Assembly: GCA_002813895.1 (NCBI GenBank)
Contig: CP024912.1
Span: forward strand, 1,116,001-1,180,000
DNA from: Cyanobacterium sp. HL-69
Lineage (GTDB): Bacteria > Cyanobacteriota > Cyanobacteriia > Cyanobacteriales > Cyanobacteriaceae
Direction: 5' to 3'
DNA length: 64,000 bases
Position 1 is the stretch's first letter. Each line of letters opens with the position of its first letter. Below, one piece after another: positions 1 to 12,157 of the stretch. The position numbers were made by a program, and so were the translations under genes. Below the pieces are notes generated by a model. That model saw only the letters and a list, made by a program, of their open reading frames with translations. It searched no databases and was not told where the DNA came from.

Positions 1-3000
1 GGAAAGACATTTGGGTAAAGGCGATCATTGAATCGGATTTCCAAGATGGAAAATGTCGTCGTCTTTATGGTTCTTTTCAGGATATTGATGAAGATAAGAA
101 AAATCAAATTGCTCTGGCAAAAAAAACAAAGGAATTTGATCAGTTAGTGTCTTTTATACCTATGGGTATTTTCAAATTGACACAAGATTTTAGATTTAGT
201 TATGTTAGTTCTGTATGGAGTAATTTAAATGGTTTGAAAGCGGAGGATGTGTTGAAAAATCCTCAATTAGCCATTGATAAAATTCATCCTGATGATCGAG
301 ATTTATTCATGACTAAGAACTATGAAGCGGGGATTTGTCGCTCTCCTTTTGACCAAATAGTCCGATTTATTGGTGATGGTGAGGTGCGCTGGATGCAGAT
401 AAAATCTCAACCTCAACAGGATGAGCATGGAAACTGGTTTTGGTTTGGTACCCAAACTGATGTTACTGAAAATCAAATCGCCCAACAAGAGTTATTAACA
501 ACAAAACAACAGCTACAGAGTATTTTGGGTTCTCTTAATGAGGTGGTATGGTCAGTTACTTATCCTAAACAAGAAACACTATATGTTACTCCCTCTGTAG
601 AGGAATTATATGGCATTTCTATGGAGGAATGGATTAAAGATAGTTCCCTTTGGCAAAGGGTAATTCATCCAGATGATCAATATCAAATTCCCATTATTCT
701 GGAAAATTTGGAAACACAAGGGTATCATAATACCGAATTCCGAGTTGTTACCGCCACAGGGCAAGTTAAATGGGTTTCTAACAAGGTGAAGTATATTCGG
801 GATGATGAAGGGGAAATTGTTAGAATAGATGGTATTACTGCGGATATTACTGAGAATCAATTGACAAAAATTGCTTTGGCAGAGAGTGAGAATCAGATCA
901 AAAATCTCATTGCTAATCTTTCAGGAGTGGCTTATCAGTGTCTCAATGATAATAGTTATACAACTTTATTTATTAGCGATGAAATTAAACGATTAACGGG
1001 TTATCAACCTCAAGATTTTATAGATAACCGCATTAATTTGTATGACATAATCCATCCTAAATATAGAAAAAAAGTTTGCGAGAAGGTCAATAAAGCTGTC
1101 TTAAGCAAAACCAGTTACGAGGTAGAATATGCTATGGTAACTACTGATAATAGCGTAGTATGGGTTTCTGACAAGGGTAGGGGGGTTTATAATCAACGGG
1201 AAGAACTCCTTTATTTAGAGGGGGTTATATTTGATATTACTCGTCAAAAATTAACTAAAAATAAAATTCAAAAAGCTAATAAAAATTTACAACTAAAGGA
1301 AAAAATGCTCTCGGCTATTTCCTTGGCTACAAAGGAGTTGTTGGTTAACGATGATGTACAAAGTGCGATCGCCCTTACCCTTAAAATTCTATGCGATGCC
1401 CTTGGCACAGATCAAGCGTATTACTTTACCGTAGAAAAGGGAGAACATGAACCTATCTGTAATCATCAATATGAATATTATGCCGACGGAAGACCCATGG
1501 TCATAAAAAATCCCCAATTAATTAATATTCCCATCTCCATGTATCCCCTAGCAGGAGAAGTACTATTGGCTGGGAAACCCTTTCAAACATTCACCGATGA
1601 CATAGAAGATAATTTAGTTTTTAAATCGTTAATAGAAGAACAGAATATAAAATCTTTTATCTATATCCCTATATTCTATCAAGGACAACTCGTCGGTATT
1701 ATTGGGTTTGATGATTGTCAGAAAAGAAGAAAATGGACAGAAGGGGAAACTGCTTTGTTACAGAGTTTTGCCGATAGTATTGCCAGTGCGATGGAAAGAA
1801 AAAGTCTTGAAGAAAATTTGAACCTGGCAAAACAACAAGCGGAATTGGCAAATCGGGCAAAGTCAGAATTTTTAGCGAATATGAGCCATGAAATTCGTAC
1901 TCCCCTAAATGGTGTCATTGGTTTTTCTGAATTGCTGTTAGAAACTAATCTCGATAATACTCAAAAAAAATATCTCAACCTAGTAAATCAATCTGGTAAT
2001 ATTCTGCTGGATTTGATTAATGACATTCTCGACTTTTCCAAAATAGAAGCAGGAAGACTAGAACTTTCCTATCATAAAACAGATCTTTGGAATCTTGCTT
2101 CCGAGGTAATTGATATAATTCGCCTCAAGGTAGCCAATAAAGATATTGAAATTCTATTAAATATTTCTCCAGATTTACCCCGTTTTGCTTGGTTAGATGA
2201 AATTAGAGTAAAACAAATTTTGATTAATCTCCTCGGAAATGCGGTTAAATTTACAGAAAAAGGAGAAATAGAACTAAAAATAACCATTGCCCAGAGTATT
2301 GAAATACCTTTTTCAGAAGTATTACAGCCTTTAGAAAATGATAATTTAGTTTTCAATCTACAGTTTTCTGTGAGAGATACTGGCACAGGAATTACCCCAC
2401 AAAAGCAAGAGAATATCTTTCAAGCCTTTGCGCAAGAGGATAATTCCATAACTCGTAAATACGGAGGCACAGGGTTAGGTTTAACTATCTCTAATAAGTT
2501 ATTGGCGTTGATGGGTAGTGAATTGCACTTAGAAAGTGAGCTTAATAAAGGTAGTTGTTTCTATTTTACTTTACAACTAAAAACTAATATGGGAGAGGAG
2601 ATTGAGTATGAGGGTTTGGGTAGTATTAAACGTTTATTGATTGTGGATGATAATGTTAATAACTGCGATATTCTCAGGCAGATGCTATTACGTAAAAATA
2701 TTGTTTGTGATGTTGTATATGATTGTGCTTCAGCTCAAAATATTTTAAATAAGAATCCAGATATTTATGAGGGGGCGATAATTGATTATAGTTTGCCTGA
2801 TAGTAATGGTTTAGATTTAATTAGAATTATCCGTCAATCCTTTGACTCTAATCATTTACCCATTGTTTTATTACATAGTGTAGCCAATGATCGAGACATT
2901 AATTTAGCTTGTGAAGAGTTAAGTATTCAAAGTCAGCATAATAAACCCATTAGCATTGATAAGTTGTATTCTACTTTAGCTCATCTGAGAGTCACAAAGT

Positions 3001-3425
3001 CTGATTCTCTGGTACAAGACATAAGGGATGGTGTTGGCAATGAAAAAGAGTTGACTGTTGATAATGTTACGATTTTGATCGCTGAAGATAATCGAGTTAA
3101 TTTAACTTTAACTAAAATTTTGGTAAAAAAGGCGATCGCCCACAGCACCATTGTCACCGCTAAAAATGGACAAGAAGCCGTAGAAAAATTTAAAAAGCAT
3201 AACCCCGATTTAATCTTAATGGACATTCAAATGCCCATCATGAGTGGCTATGAAGCAACCACTGCCATCAGAGAAATAGAAACTCACCATACCCCTATTA
3301 TCGCTCTCACTGCAGGAACAATCAAAGGAGAAAAAGAGCGTTGCCTACAGGCAGGAATGGATGATTATTTAAGTAAACCCATTGTACTAGAACAATTTAA
3401 CCAAATTATCAGTCAATATTTGTAA
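1..3425 (+). CDS. hybrid sensor histidine kinase, multi-PAS/GAF, two receiver domains (5' end cut by window)
   Basis: This is the 3' part of a large hybrid two-component kinase. The frame is open from base 3, and upstream residues still read as the end of a PAS domain (ending in a GSFQDID motif), so the GTG at 147 is not the true start. Counting from that GTG, three PAS/PAC units lie at about 8-105, 125-240 and 255-370. A GAF domain follows at about 395-560. The HisKA box has phospho-acceptor H581 (SHEIRTPLNG). The ATPase has an N box near 695, G1 DTGTGI and G2 YGGTGLGL near 772. Two receiver domains lie at about 828-945 (Asp in IIDYSLPD) and 972-1090 (Asp in LMDIQMP). No membrane segment and no Hpt domain are visible, so it looks like a soluble kinase relaying to a separate Hpt protein or regulator. 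The ligand is unknown. Confidence 0.93.
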   Translation, partial: KDIWVKAIIESDFQDGKCRRLYGSFQDIDEDKKNQIALAKKTKEFDQLVSFIPMGIFKLTQDFRFSYVSSVWSNLNGLKAEDVLKNPQLAIDKIHPDDRDLFMTKNYEAGICRSPFDQIVRFIGDGEVRWMQIKSQPQQDEHGNWFWFGTQTDVTENQIAQQELLTTKQQLQSILGSLNEVVWSVTYPKQETLYVTPSVEELYGISMEEWIKDSSLWQRVIHPDDQYQIPIILENLETQGYHNTEFRVVTATGQVKWVSNKVKYIRDDEGEIVRIDGITADITENQLTKIALAESENQIKNLIANLSGVAYQCLNDNSYTTLFISDEIKRLTGYQPQDFIDNRINLYDIIHPKYRKKVCEKVNKAVLSKTSYEVEYAMVTTDNSVVWVSDKGRGVYNQREELLYLEGVIFDITRQKLTKNKIQKANKNLQLKEKMLSAISLATKELLVNDDVQSAIALTLKILCDALGTDQAYYFTVEKGEHEPICNHQYEYYADGRPMVIKNPQLINIPISMYPLAGEVLLAGKPFQTFTDDIEDNLVFKSLIEEQNIKSFIYIPIFYQGQLVGIIGFDDCQKRRKWTEGETALLQSFADSIASAMERKSLEENLNLAKQQAELANRAKSEFLANMSHEIRTPLNGVIGFSELLLETNLDNTQKKYLNLVNQSGNILLDLINDILDFSKIEAGRLELSYHKTDLWNLASEVIDIIRLKVANKDIEILLNISPDLPRFAWLDEIRVKQILINLLGNAVKFTEKGEIELKITIAQSIEIPFSEVLQPLENDNLVFNLQFSVRDTGTGITPQKQENIFQAFAQEDNSITRKYGGTGLGLTISNKLLALMGSELHLESELNKGSCFYFTLQLKTNMGEEIEYEGLGSIKRLLIVDDNVNNCDILRQMLLRKNIVCDVVYDCASAQNILNKNPDIYEGAIIDYSLPDSNGLDLIRIIRQSFDSNHLPIVLLHSVANDRDINLACEELSIQSQHNKPISIDKLYSTLAHLRVTKSDSLVQDIRDGVGNEKELTVDNVTILIAEDNRVNLTLTKILVKKAIAHSTIVTAKNGQEAVEKFKKHNPDLILMDIQMPIMSGYEATTAIREIETHHTPIIALTAGTIKGEKERCLQAGMDDYLSKPIVLEQFNQIISQYL

Positions 3426-3513
3426 CTGTTCGGTTATTTGATAAACTTAACCTTGAAAATTACTGATAAAACAGTGACTTCCATTTGATGGTGTGATTAA
3501 ACAAAGTGACAAC

Positions 3514-3933
3514 ATGAAAAAATTATCTGCCCTCGGTTTAGATATAGGGCTAAGAAGAATTGGTGTGGCAGGATGTGATGGTTTAGGTATAATAGCCACA
3601 GAATTAACTACCGTTGAACGTGGTTCTTTTGATGATGACATTCTCAAGTTTCAAGAAATCATCAAAGAAAGAGAAGCAACTATTTTAGTCGTCGGTTTAC
3701 CGTACAACAAAGAAGGGGAAATTGGCTTTCAGGCTAAACAAGTTATGAAATATGCCCAAAGGTTAGCCCATAGCCTCCAATTAGCCTTAGAATTTGTAGA
3801 TGAAAGATTTACTTCCGTAGAAGCAGAAGAGCAACTCAGGAGTAGTAAAAAATATTCTCGGCAAAATAAAGGTTTAATTGATAAACGGGCCGCAGCTATA
3901 ATTCTACAACTCTGGCTAGATAGTAGAAGTTAA
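3514..3933 (+). CDS. ruvX: Holliday junction resolvase-like protein RuvX/YqgF
   Basis: A 139-residue RNase H-fold protein of the YqgF family, the putative pre-16S rRNA nuclease / Holliday junction resolvase. The first strand carries the catalytic Asp in GLDIGLRRIGVA. VVGLPYNKEGEIG follows near residue 65, then the FVDERFTSVEAE box with acidic metal ligands. The last Asp/His site is represented by KGLIDKRAAAIIL. Length is normal for the family. ATG 3514 is preferred to the upstream GTG at 3493 because it starts directly before the first beta strand. It follows the kinase gene by 88 bp on the same strand and may be independently transcribed. Confidence 0.9.
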   Translation: MKKLSALGLDIGLRRIGVAGCDGLGIIATELTTVERGSFDDDILKFQEIIKEREATILVVGLPYNKEGEIGFQAKQVMKYAQRLAHSLQLALEFVDERFTSVEAEEQLRSSKKYSRQNKGLIDKRAAAIILQLWLDSRS

Positions 3934-4021
3934 TAGTTAGCATAAAAAACCTCTCACAAAATATTAGATTGATTTAACAAAATTAACCTTAATGTAATAA
4001 CAACTTATTTTTTAGTAAGTA

Positions 4022-4036
4022 AGGGGTTAAACCCCT
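4022..4036. terminator. short palindrome between convergent genes (AGGGGTT/AACCCCT)
   Basis: A 7-bp inverted repeat (AGGGGTT, AACCCCT) lies between the convergent ruvX and PSI-factor genes. It matches the core of the CAAGGGGTT palindromes found after the ABC1 kinase and ahcY genes. No clear T-run follows, so terminator function is inferred from position only. Confidence 0.45.
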
Positions 4037-4043
4037 CATAAAA

Positions 4044-4595
4044 TTACTTATCTTCAGGCACTAACTCACTATTAAACTCATTGAAAGTTTTTCTTTTTAA
4101 TTGCACAGATTCCGAGCGAGGTAAAAGATTAAATAAATCTCTTAAAACATCGTCCACTTCTTCAAATTCGATGATACCTTTGCCGTTATAAATCTCTTTT
4201 TTATTCTGGTCTAAAATTACTGTCTGAGGGATAGTTCCTTCATAGTAGTAACCCACCTCATCGGGGGTATAATTTTTTTTCATAGGAATAGTATCGACAT
4301 TGACAGGGATAATACTAGCAGCCCGTCCATAAAATTCCTGAAAACGAGAAACAATAAAAGCAAACTCCTTAGAATCGCTATTGTCATCCAAATAATAAAC
4401 TAAGATGGCAGGTAATTCTCTTTCAAAAGATTGTTTGAGAGTAAGACGAGGGGGGACTAAGGATCCATTTCCAGCATATACCACAAAAATATTACCATCG
4501 TAGCGATCGCTATCTATCTCTGCCATACTACTGAGGGGATAACTAGCCCACAAACAAAGACAAGACAAGAAAACTAAAATAACTCTTTTTAACAT
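4044..4595 (-). CDS. thioredoxin-fold thylakoid protein, probable photosystem I accumulation factor
   Basis: A 183-residue exported or membrane-anchored protein. An N-terminal hydrophobic segment (about 3-22, ending near SSMAEID) looks like a signal peptide or anchor. The remainder resembles a thioredoxin fold (LPAILVYYLDDNSDSK, IIPVNVDTIP, GTIPQTVILD with a cis-Pro-like TIPQ) but has no CxxC, so it is unlikely to be a disulfide oxidoreductase. The sequence resembles the cyanobacterial family annotated as thylakoid membrane photosystem I accumulation factor; this is recognition from memory. The ATG at 4595 is preferred to a TTG at 4640 because it starts directly at the signal sequence. It would act at the thylakoid membrane, lumen side. 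Confidence 0.7.
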   Translation of the reverse strand: MLKRVILVFLSCLCLWASYPLSSMAEIDSDRYDGNIFVVYAGNGSLVPPRLTLKQSFERELPAILVYYLDDNSDSKEFAFIVSRFQEFYGRAASIIPVNVDTIPMKKNYTPDEVGYYYEGTIPQTVILDQNKKEIYNGKGIIEFEEVDDVLRDLFNLLPRSESVQLKRKTFNEFNSELVPEDK

Positions 4596-4734
4596 CAGAA
4601 TAATCAAAAAATTAATAACTATATTTTTCTCAACAAACAATTATCTTATCACTCTCGCCCTATTTAGGAATTTATGAAAAAGTGCTTGAGATAGGCAATG
4701 GGGAATGGTTAACATTGCCATAATTAGTTATTAG

Positions 4735-7368
4735 TTACTCTGCCTTAGCAAAAACTAACTTCTCATCCTCATATTTCACCAACACCGTATCCCCTTCGGA
4801 GAAAGTGAGATCAAGAATTTTGGTGGCGAGGGGATTTTCCAATTCCTTTTGAATTGCTCGTTTGAGAGGACGAGCGCCATAATTAGGGTCATAACCCACA
4901 TTTACAATATAGTCCTGTGCCTCTGGGGTTAGCTCAATTTTAATTTGTTGCTCACCCAAAAGACTTTGTAAACGGGCTAATTGTAGAGTCACAATGTGGC
5001 GTAACTCCTCTTTCTTGAGACTGTGGAAGATAGTTAAATCATCAATACGGTTCAAAAATTCAGGGCGGAAATGTTTACGCAAGGAAGTCAAAACTTTCGA
5101 TCGCATTTGCTCATAATCAGTATCATTTTCCCCTAAGTTCAAAATATACTCACTGCCGATATTAGAAGTCATGACAATGATAGTGTTACGAAAATCCACC
5201 AATCGCCCTTGACTGTCGGTAATTCTACCATCATCCAATACCTGTAAAAGAATATTAAAAACATCTCGGTGAGCCTTCTCCACCTCATCCAATAGCACCA
5301 CAGAATAGGGACGACGACGAATGGCCTCAGAAAGTTGTCCTCCTTCCTCATATCCTACATACCCCGGGGGCGCTCCCAAAAGCCTAGATACGGAATGTTT
5401 TTCCATATATTCCGACATATCAATTCTTACCATGGCATCTTCCGAATCAAAGAGGAAAGCAGCTAAAGCCCTTGCTAATTCGGTTTTTCCGACCCCTGTG
5501 GGTCCCATGAAAAGGAATGAACCGATGGGACGACTAGGATCTTTCATCCCCGCCCTGGCCCTTCTGATGGCCGCAGAAACGATCGCCACGGCTTCCCCTT
5601 GCCCCACCACTCTTTCTTGAAGATGGGATTCTAGTTCGAGTAATTTTTGGCGCTCAGTTTCTAGTAGGCGATTCATGGGAATCCCTGTCCAACCCGCCAC
5701 AATTTCGGCAATGTCTGCATCGGTAACATTTTCCCGTAACATGGCGTTTTCTTGGGACTGAATTTTGAGTAATTCCGTCTCCTTAGTCTCGATGTCATGT
5801 TGGAGGGTTTCTAGTTTGCCGTACTTAATTTGAGCCGCTTTTTCATGGTCATAGGCTCTTTCCGCCTTATCCAATTCTAGGCGCACTTGCTCTTCTTCGG
5901 TTTTTAGGGTTTTAATTTCATCTAAAAATTCCTTTTCTATCTGCCATTGAGAAGACAATCCCTTTTGTTTATCCTGCAACTCATCAATTTCTGCTTTGAT
6001 GCGCTCGAGATTTTCTTGGGCAGATTTATCATTTTTTCCTTCCCCTTGTAGGGATAATTCCTCCATTTGCAACTGTAACAAACGACGATCTAAAGCCTCT
6101 AATTCTAAAGGTTTGGAGGTGATTTCCATTTTTAACCTTGCAGCGGCTTCGTCCACCAAATCGATGGCCTTATCAGGGAGAAAACGATCTGTAATATATC
6201 TGTGAGATAGAGTAGCAGCGGCGATGAGGGCAGAATCGGTAATTTTGACCCCATGATGGACTTCGTAACGCTCTTTTAAACCCCGTAAAATGGAAATGGT
6301 ATCTTCCACGGTGGGCTGTTTGATATATACCTGCTGAAAACGGCGCTCTAGGGCGGGATCTTTTTCAATATGCTTACGGTATTCATCGAGGGTGGTAGCC
6401 CCGATACAACGCAATTCTCCCCTTGCTAACATGGGCTTGAGGAGGTTTCCTGCATCCATGGCACCCCCTTCCCGTGAACCTGCACCAACTACGGTATGGA
6501 GTTCATCGATAAAGAGAATTATTTGTCCATCGGATTCGATTACTTCTTTTAATACTGAGCGCAATCTTTCTTCAAATTGTCCTCTATATTTTGCCCCTGC
6601 AATGAGGCTTCCCATGTCGAGGGAAATTAGTTGTCTATCTTTGAGGGACTCTGGTACATCTCCATTGACGATTCTTTGGGCTAAACCCTCGGCGATCGCA
6701 GTTTTGCCCACCCCAGGCTCACCAATCAGCACGGGATTATTTTTGGTACGACGGGATAGCACTTGAATTACTCGCCTAATCTCATCATCCCTACCGATTA
6801 CAGGGTCAAGTTTTCCAGCTTTTGCCTGCTCTGTCAAATCTCTACCATACTTGTCCAGGGGAGCTCCTTCTTTTTCTTCTCCTTCCTGATTTTCTTGCTC
6901 TTGAGTAGTTTCCTCTGCTTGTTCGATGCTTGTTTTAAAAGATTTTATCTGTAACTGAAAATCTTGGGCATCGAGGTTAAAAGCTCTTAGGGTGCGTTTA
7001 CCAATGCGCTCATCCTCAGAAAAAGCAGTCAAAATGTGGGATACCCCAACGATGTCATCTTGCCAACTTTCTCGACAGGCTTCCGCCCTATCCAGCAGTA
7101 AGTCTAAACCCCGCCCTAAGTACAGTTGATTGACACTGAACATTTTTGGCTGACGAGTGGCAAAGGTGCGTAATTGTTTTTCGAGGGTAGGTAAATCTAT
7201 CTTGGCTTGGGTGAATATTTGCCCGGCGATGGTGTTTTCTTCCAACAGTGCCAAAATGATATGTTCTACTTCTAAATTTTGATTTTTGAAATTACGACAT
7301 ACTTCTTGCGATCGCACAATGGCATCCCAAGCACTCTCAGTAAATTTATTCGGATCAGTTGGCTGCAT
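4735..7368 (-). CDS. clpB: ATP-dependent disaggregase ClpB
   Basis: An 877-residue Hsp100 chaperone that, with DnaK/DnaJ/GrpE, extracts polypeptides from aggregates. The N domain spans about 1-145. A Glu/Gln-rich acidic linker at about 150-170 separates it from NBD1, and is more acidic than I expect for the family. NBD1 has Walker A GEPGVGKT near 216-223 and Walker B LFIDELH. A coiled-coil M domain lies at about 410-530. NBD2 has Walker A GPTGVGKT near 613-621 and [16 protein letters not shown]. The C domain carries [10 protein letters not shown]. There is no ClpP-binding loop, consistent with ClpB rather than ClpA/C. Cyanobacteria usually carry two ClpBs, and I cannot tell the heat-inducible from the constitutive paralogue. 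I see no CIRCE element in the 175-bp upstream spacer. Confidence 0.95.
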   Translation of the reverse strand: MQPTDPNKFTESAWDAIVRSQEVCRNFKNQNLEVEHIILALLEENTIAGQIFTQAKIDLPTLEKQLRTFATRQPKMFSVNQLYLGRGLDLLLDRAEACRESWQDDIVGVSHILTAFSEDERIGKRTLRAFNLDAQDFQLQIKSFKTSIEQAEETTQEQENQEGEEKEGAPLDKYGRDLTEQAKAGKLDPVIGRDDEIRRVIQVLSRRTKNNPVLIGEPGVGKTAIAEGLAQRIVNGDVPESLKDRQLISLDMGSLIAGAKYRGQFEERLRSVLKEVIESDGQIILFIDELHTVVGAGSREGGAMDAGNLLKPMLARGELRCIGATTLDEYRKHIEKDPALERRFQQVYIKQPTVEDTISILRGLKERYEVHHGVKITDSALIAAATLSHRYITDRFLPDKAIDLVDEAAARLKMEITSKPLELEALDRRLLQLQMEELSLQGEGKNDKSAQENLERIKAEIDELQDKQKGLSSQWQIEKEFLDEIKTLKTEEEQVRLELDKAERAYDHEKAAQIKYGKLETLQHDIETKETELLKIQSQENAMLRENVTDADIAEIVAGWTGIPMNRLLETERQKLLELESHLQERVVGQGEAVAIVSAAIRRARAGMKDPSRPIGSFLFMGPTGVGKTELARALAAFLFDSEDAMVRIDMSEYMEKHSVSRLLGAPPGYVGYEEGGQLSEAIRRRPYSVVLLDEVEKAHRDVFNILLQVLDDGRITDSQGRLVDFRNTIIVMTSNIGSEYILNLGENDTDYEQMRSKVLTSLRKHFRPEFLNRIDDLTIFHSLKKEELRHIVTLQLARLQSLLGEQQIKIELTPEAQDYIVNVGYDPNYGARPLKRAIQKELENPLATKILDLTFSEGDTVLVKYEDEKLVFAKAE

Positions 7369-7543
7369 TATCTATCAGTTATGGGTGACTTGTATTAATT
7401 ATTAACTTTTTTTAACCAATTGTCACCTATTACCATACTTCCTAACCTCTCCTAATGCTGGTGGGAGTAAAGGAAGGAAGTTTAGAAGAGTTTTAAATTC
7501 CCATTGATGATAATTTTTGATAGTAGCCATAACCAAAAACTAT

Positions 7544-7783
7544 TTATTCTTCTAAATTTAAATTTTTCATACTGCTTTTAAGCTCTTTCCATAATCCTCT
7601 TATCTGTTGATAAGCCTGATTTGAGCTTACTTTTCCGTTGGTTTCTAAATTACAAATATAGCTTACTTTTTGGGCGAACTCTTGTAAATTAGCATTGAAT
7701 ACTAAATTTTCTGGGGTAAAATCTCCACGATAAGGACTACGGGGATAGAGCATATTTTCTTTATCAGCTTTATTATTATCCAC
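7544..7783 (-). CDS. small conserved cyanobacterial protein (DUF7219-like)
   Basis: A 79-residue soluble protein. It carries a tract that I recognise from short, widely conserved cyanobacterial proteins (LYPRSPYRGDFTPENLVFNA, then QEFAQKVSYICNLETNGK). Some of these have been misannotated as isopropylmalate/homocitrate synthase-like; I believe the family is DUF7219. The C-terminal half is predicted helical (YQQIRGLWKELKSSMK). No catalytic motif is visible and the function is unknown. It lies upstream of clpB on the same strand, 175 bp away, so co-transcription is possible but not shown. Confidence 0.7.
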   Translation of the reverse strand: MDNNKADKENMLYPRSPYRGDFTPENLVFNANLQEFAQKVSYICNLETNGKVSSNQAYQQIRGLWKELKSSMKNLNLEE

Positions 7784-7945
7784 GACTTAGAATTATTTTT
7801 TATTACATAGTTATCAACAGTTTAGCTTAAAAAATAAATCTTGAGGAATAGAGCTTAAATTTAGCTTCACAAGGCTAATAATTACTATTTTTTTATACTA
7901 AGTATTTTATTTTTTTTGAAATATTTAAGTAATCTTAAAAACTCA

Positions 7946-8410
7946 CTATTCCCCTGTACCACTGTAAGGAATACCATAATCAAAAACATTTACATGGGAG
8001 GAAGAATTACCTGTATTACCATTGTTCGAAGATGGTAAATCATATTCATAAATATCTTGATTAACAGCATTTATGTCAGATTGTTCCCGAAATTCAACCA
8101 TGGTAGAATACATTAGCCGATCTCGAATTTTAATTTGTTCACTCCTTGGCAATTGATGAAAATTAGGGGGTAACTCATCATAAAACATTTGCCGTCTTTC
8201 TTCGGTATTGGTGGGACGTTTTATCTTGTCTTTTCTTTCATTTTCAATGACACTAAAAATATCGGTAGGTATCTCATCTCCCGAGGAATTTTGTGGAGCA
8301 TAAAAAGTTTGTTGTTGACTAGCTAGGGAGTTTTGGTCAACATTCTCCAAGGGGAAACAACCGCTAACAAATATTGTGACGACGATAGAGTAAACAACGG
8401 CTTTAGTCAT
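7946..8410 (-). CDS. hypothetical lipoprotein
   Basis: A 154-residue protein with a short hydrophobic N-terminus ending in a lipobox-like VSGC near residue 18, so it is probably a lipid-anchored exported protein. The mature part is polar, rich in Asn, Ser and Glu, and has a charged patch with ERRQMFYDELPPNFHQL in the middle. I do not recognise a family. It is transcribed divergently from rsmH with a 98-bp spacer. Confidence 0.65.
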   Translation of the reverse strand: MTKAVVYSIVVTIFVSGCFPLENVDQNSLASQQQTFYAPQNSSGDEIPTDIFSVIENERKDKIKRPTNTEERRQMFYDELPPNFHQLPRSEQIKIRDRLMYSTMVEFREQSDINAVNQDIYEYDLPSSNNGNTGNSSSHVNVFDYGIPYSGTGE

Positions 8411-8508
8411 AACTTTATAAAGTTTCCTGCTCTTTCATGTTAACAATTAACTGTTGACAAATAATAACAAAAATCTAACAATATAATTAATATTTACTAT
8501 CATATTCT

Positions 8509-9384
8509 ATGACTTCGTCCCCTGCCGATTTTTTCCATGTTTCTGTTTTTGCTCAAGAATTGGTAGATAGCCTTAATCCCAAGCCCAATGGACACTATCT
8601 TGATGCTACTTTGGGGGGGGGAGGACATACAGAAATTTTGTTAGGTCATGATGATAGTATAACAATGACGGTGATTGATCGAGATGAAAATGCGATCGCC
8701 TCTGTCCGTGATAGATTACCCTCTTCTTATTTAGAAAGAATTACTTTTTGGCATGGCAATTTTGCCGATTTTCAAGGTAAAGCGAATCAATTTGATGGCA
8801 TTATGGCTGATTTGGGGGTTAGTTCTCCTCAATTTGACCATGGTTCGCGTGGTTTTAGCTTCCGTCATGAAGGGGAGTTGGATATGCGAATGGATCAAAA
8901 TCAATCTCTGACGGCTCAAAAAATTGTGAACCATTGGCAAGAAAAAGAAATTGCTGACTTGATTTATCAGTATGGGGAGGAAAGACTGTCTCGCCGTATT
9001 GCTCGGAAAATCGTGGAAAAACGCCCCTTTACCACCACCACGGAGTTAGCCAGTGCGATCGCCCTTTGTTACCCCCCCAAAGCCCGTTATGGTAGGATAC
9101 ACCCCGCCACAAGGACTTTCCAAGCCCTACGCATTGCCGTAAATCAAGAATTAGACTCCCTTACCTCTTTTCTGGGCAACGCCCCGCTATGGCTCAAACC
9201 AGAAGGCAGAATTGCCATTATTAGTTTTCACAGTCTCGAAGATAGGATTGTAAAGTATCAATTTCGGGATAGTGACATCTTAAAAATAATCACCAAAAAA
9301 CCCCTTACTCCCACAGAAGAAGAGCAAAAGGTTAATGGGCGATCGCGCTCTGCTAAACTGAGAATAGCAGAGAAAAAATCATAA
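8509..9384 (+). CDS. rsmH: 16S rRNA (cytosine(1402)-N4)-methyltransferase RsmH
   Basis: A 291-residue SAM-dependent enzyme that methylates N4 of C1402 in the ribosomal P-site region. The SAM-binding loop is [11 protein letters not shown] near residues 28-38. The acidic VIDRDENAI motif follows, then [12 protein letters not shown] and the family signature [10 protein letters not shown] near the C-terminus. Length is slightly short but typical. It stops only 1 bp before the end of the convergent glyoxalase gene, so the two transcripts probably overlap. It is not in a division (mra) cluster here, as is usual in cyanobacteria. Confidence 0.95.
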   Translation: MTSSPADFFHVSVFAQELVDSLNPKPNGHYLDATLGGGGHTEILLGHDDSITMTVIDRDENAIASVRDRLPSSYLERITFWHGNFADFQGKANQFDGIMADLGVSSPQFDHGSRGFSFRHEGELDMRMDQNQSLTAQKIVNHWQEKEIADLIYQYGEERLSRRIARKIVEKRPFTTTTELASAIALCYPPKARYGRIHPATRTFQALRIAVNQELDSLTSFLGNAPLWLKPEGRIAIISFHSLEDRIVKYQFRDSDILKIITKKPLTPTEEEQKVNGRSRSAKLRIAEKKS

Positions 9385-9385
9385 C

Positions 9386-9775
9386 CTACTTATCTTTGGT
9401 TTGAATCAATTCCACCTTATACCCCGTAGGATCTTCCACAAAAGCAATTACTGTAGTACCATGTTTCATAGGTCCTGGCTCTCTGATTACCTTACCCCCA
9501 AGAGATTTAATTTTATCGCAGGTAGTGTAAATATCATCCACCCCAAGGGCAATATGTCCGTAACCGTCCCCAATGTCATAACCATCCTTACCCCAATTGT
9601 AAGTTAACTCAATGACAGAATGATCAGACTCATCCCCATAACCCACAAAAGCAAGGGTAAACTCTCCTCCCGGATAGTCTTTTTGTCTTAACAACTTCAT
9701 ACCCAACACATCGCAATAAAACTTGATAGACTCTTCCAAATTGCCTACCCTGAGCATGGTATGTAAAAGACGCAT
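9386..9775 (-). CDS. gloA: lactoylglutathione lyase (glyoxalase I)
   Basis: A 129-residue vicinal-oxygen-chelate enzyme converting the methylglyoxal-glutathione hemithioacetal to S-lactoylglutathione. Two beta-alpha-beta-beta-beta modules are visible. Metal ligands fit H5 (LLHTMLRV), Glu in SVIELTYN, His in GYGHIALGV and the C-terminal Glu in GYKVELIQ. The size matches the short Ni/Co-type bacterial GloA. The stop codons of this gene and rsmH are essentially adjacent (convergent). Confidence 0.93.
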   Translation of the reverse strand: MRLLHTMLRVGNLEESIKFYCDVLGMKLLRQKDYPGGEFTLAFVGYGDESDHSVIELTYNWGKDGYDIGDGYGHIALGVDDIYTTCDKIKSLGGKVIREPGPMKHGTTVIAFVEDPTGYKVELIQTKDK

Positions 9776-11898
<2,123 letters not shown>

Positions 11899-12034
11899 TG
11901 GGGTGGTGCTAGAGGACGTAAAAACCTATGTCGGTAAAGGTTTAGGTTGAAATACATTAAAGGTTTAATTATCCATAGAAAGTCCTCCTTTTACTTTTGT
12001 GGCAGAAAAATACCTACAGGTAAGGGAGGATATG

Positions 12035-12149
12035 ATACTAAATCCGAATGGTAGAGTATATCACCCCTGCCTTGCAATGAATTACAAGGCTAACAGTTTA
12101 TCGTTCAATGAATTGAACTAAGGTATATTTTTATTTACGGATTTGGTAT
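12035..12149. mobile_element. MITE-like element with 12-bp terminal inverted repeats
   Basis: ATACTAAATCCG at 12035-12046 is inverted as CGGATTTGGTAT at 12138-12149 (one mismatch), enclosing about 90 bp with no ORF. A second copy of the terminal sequence stands alone at 29598-29609. The right end lies 8 bp before the ATG of the EamA transporter, so the element forms that gene's leader. The family is unassigned. Confidence 0.6.
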
Positions 12150-12157
12150 GAGGCGTA

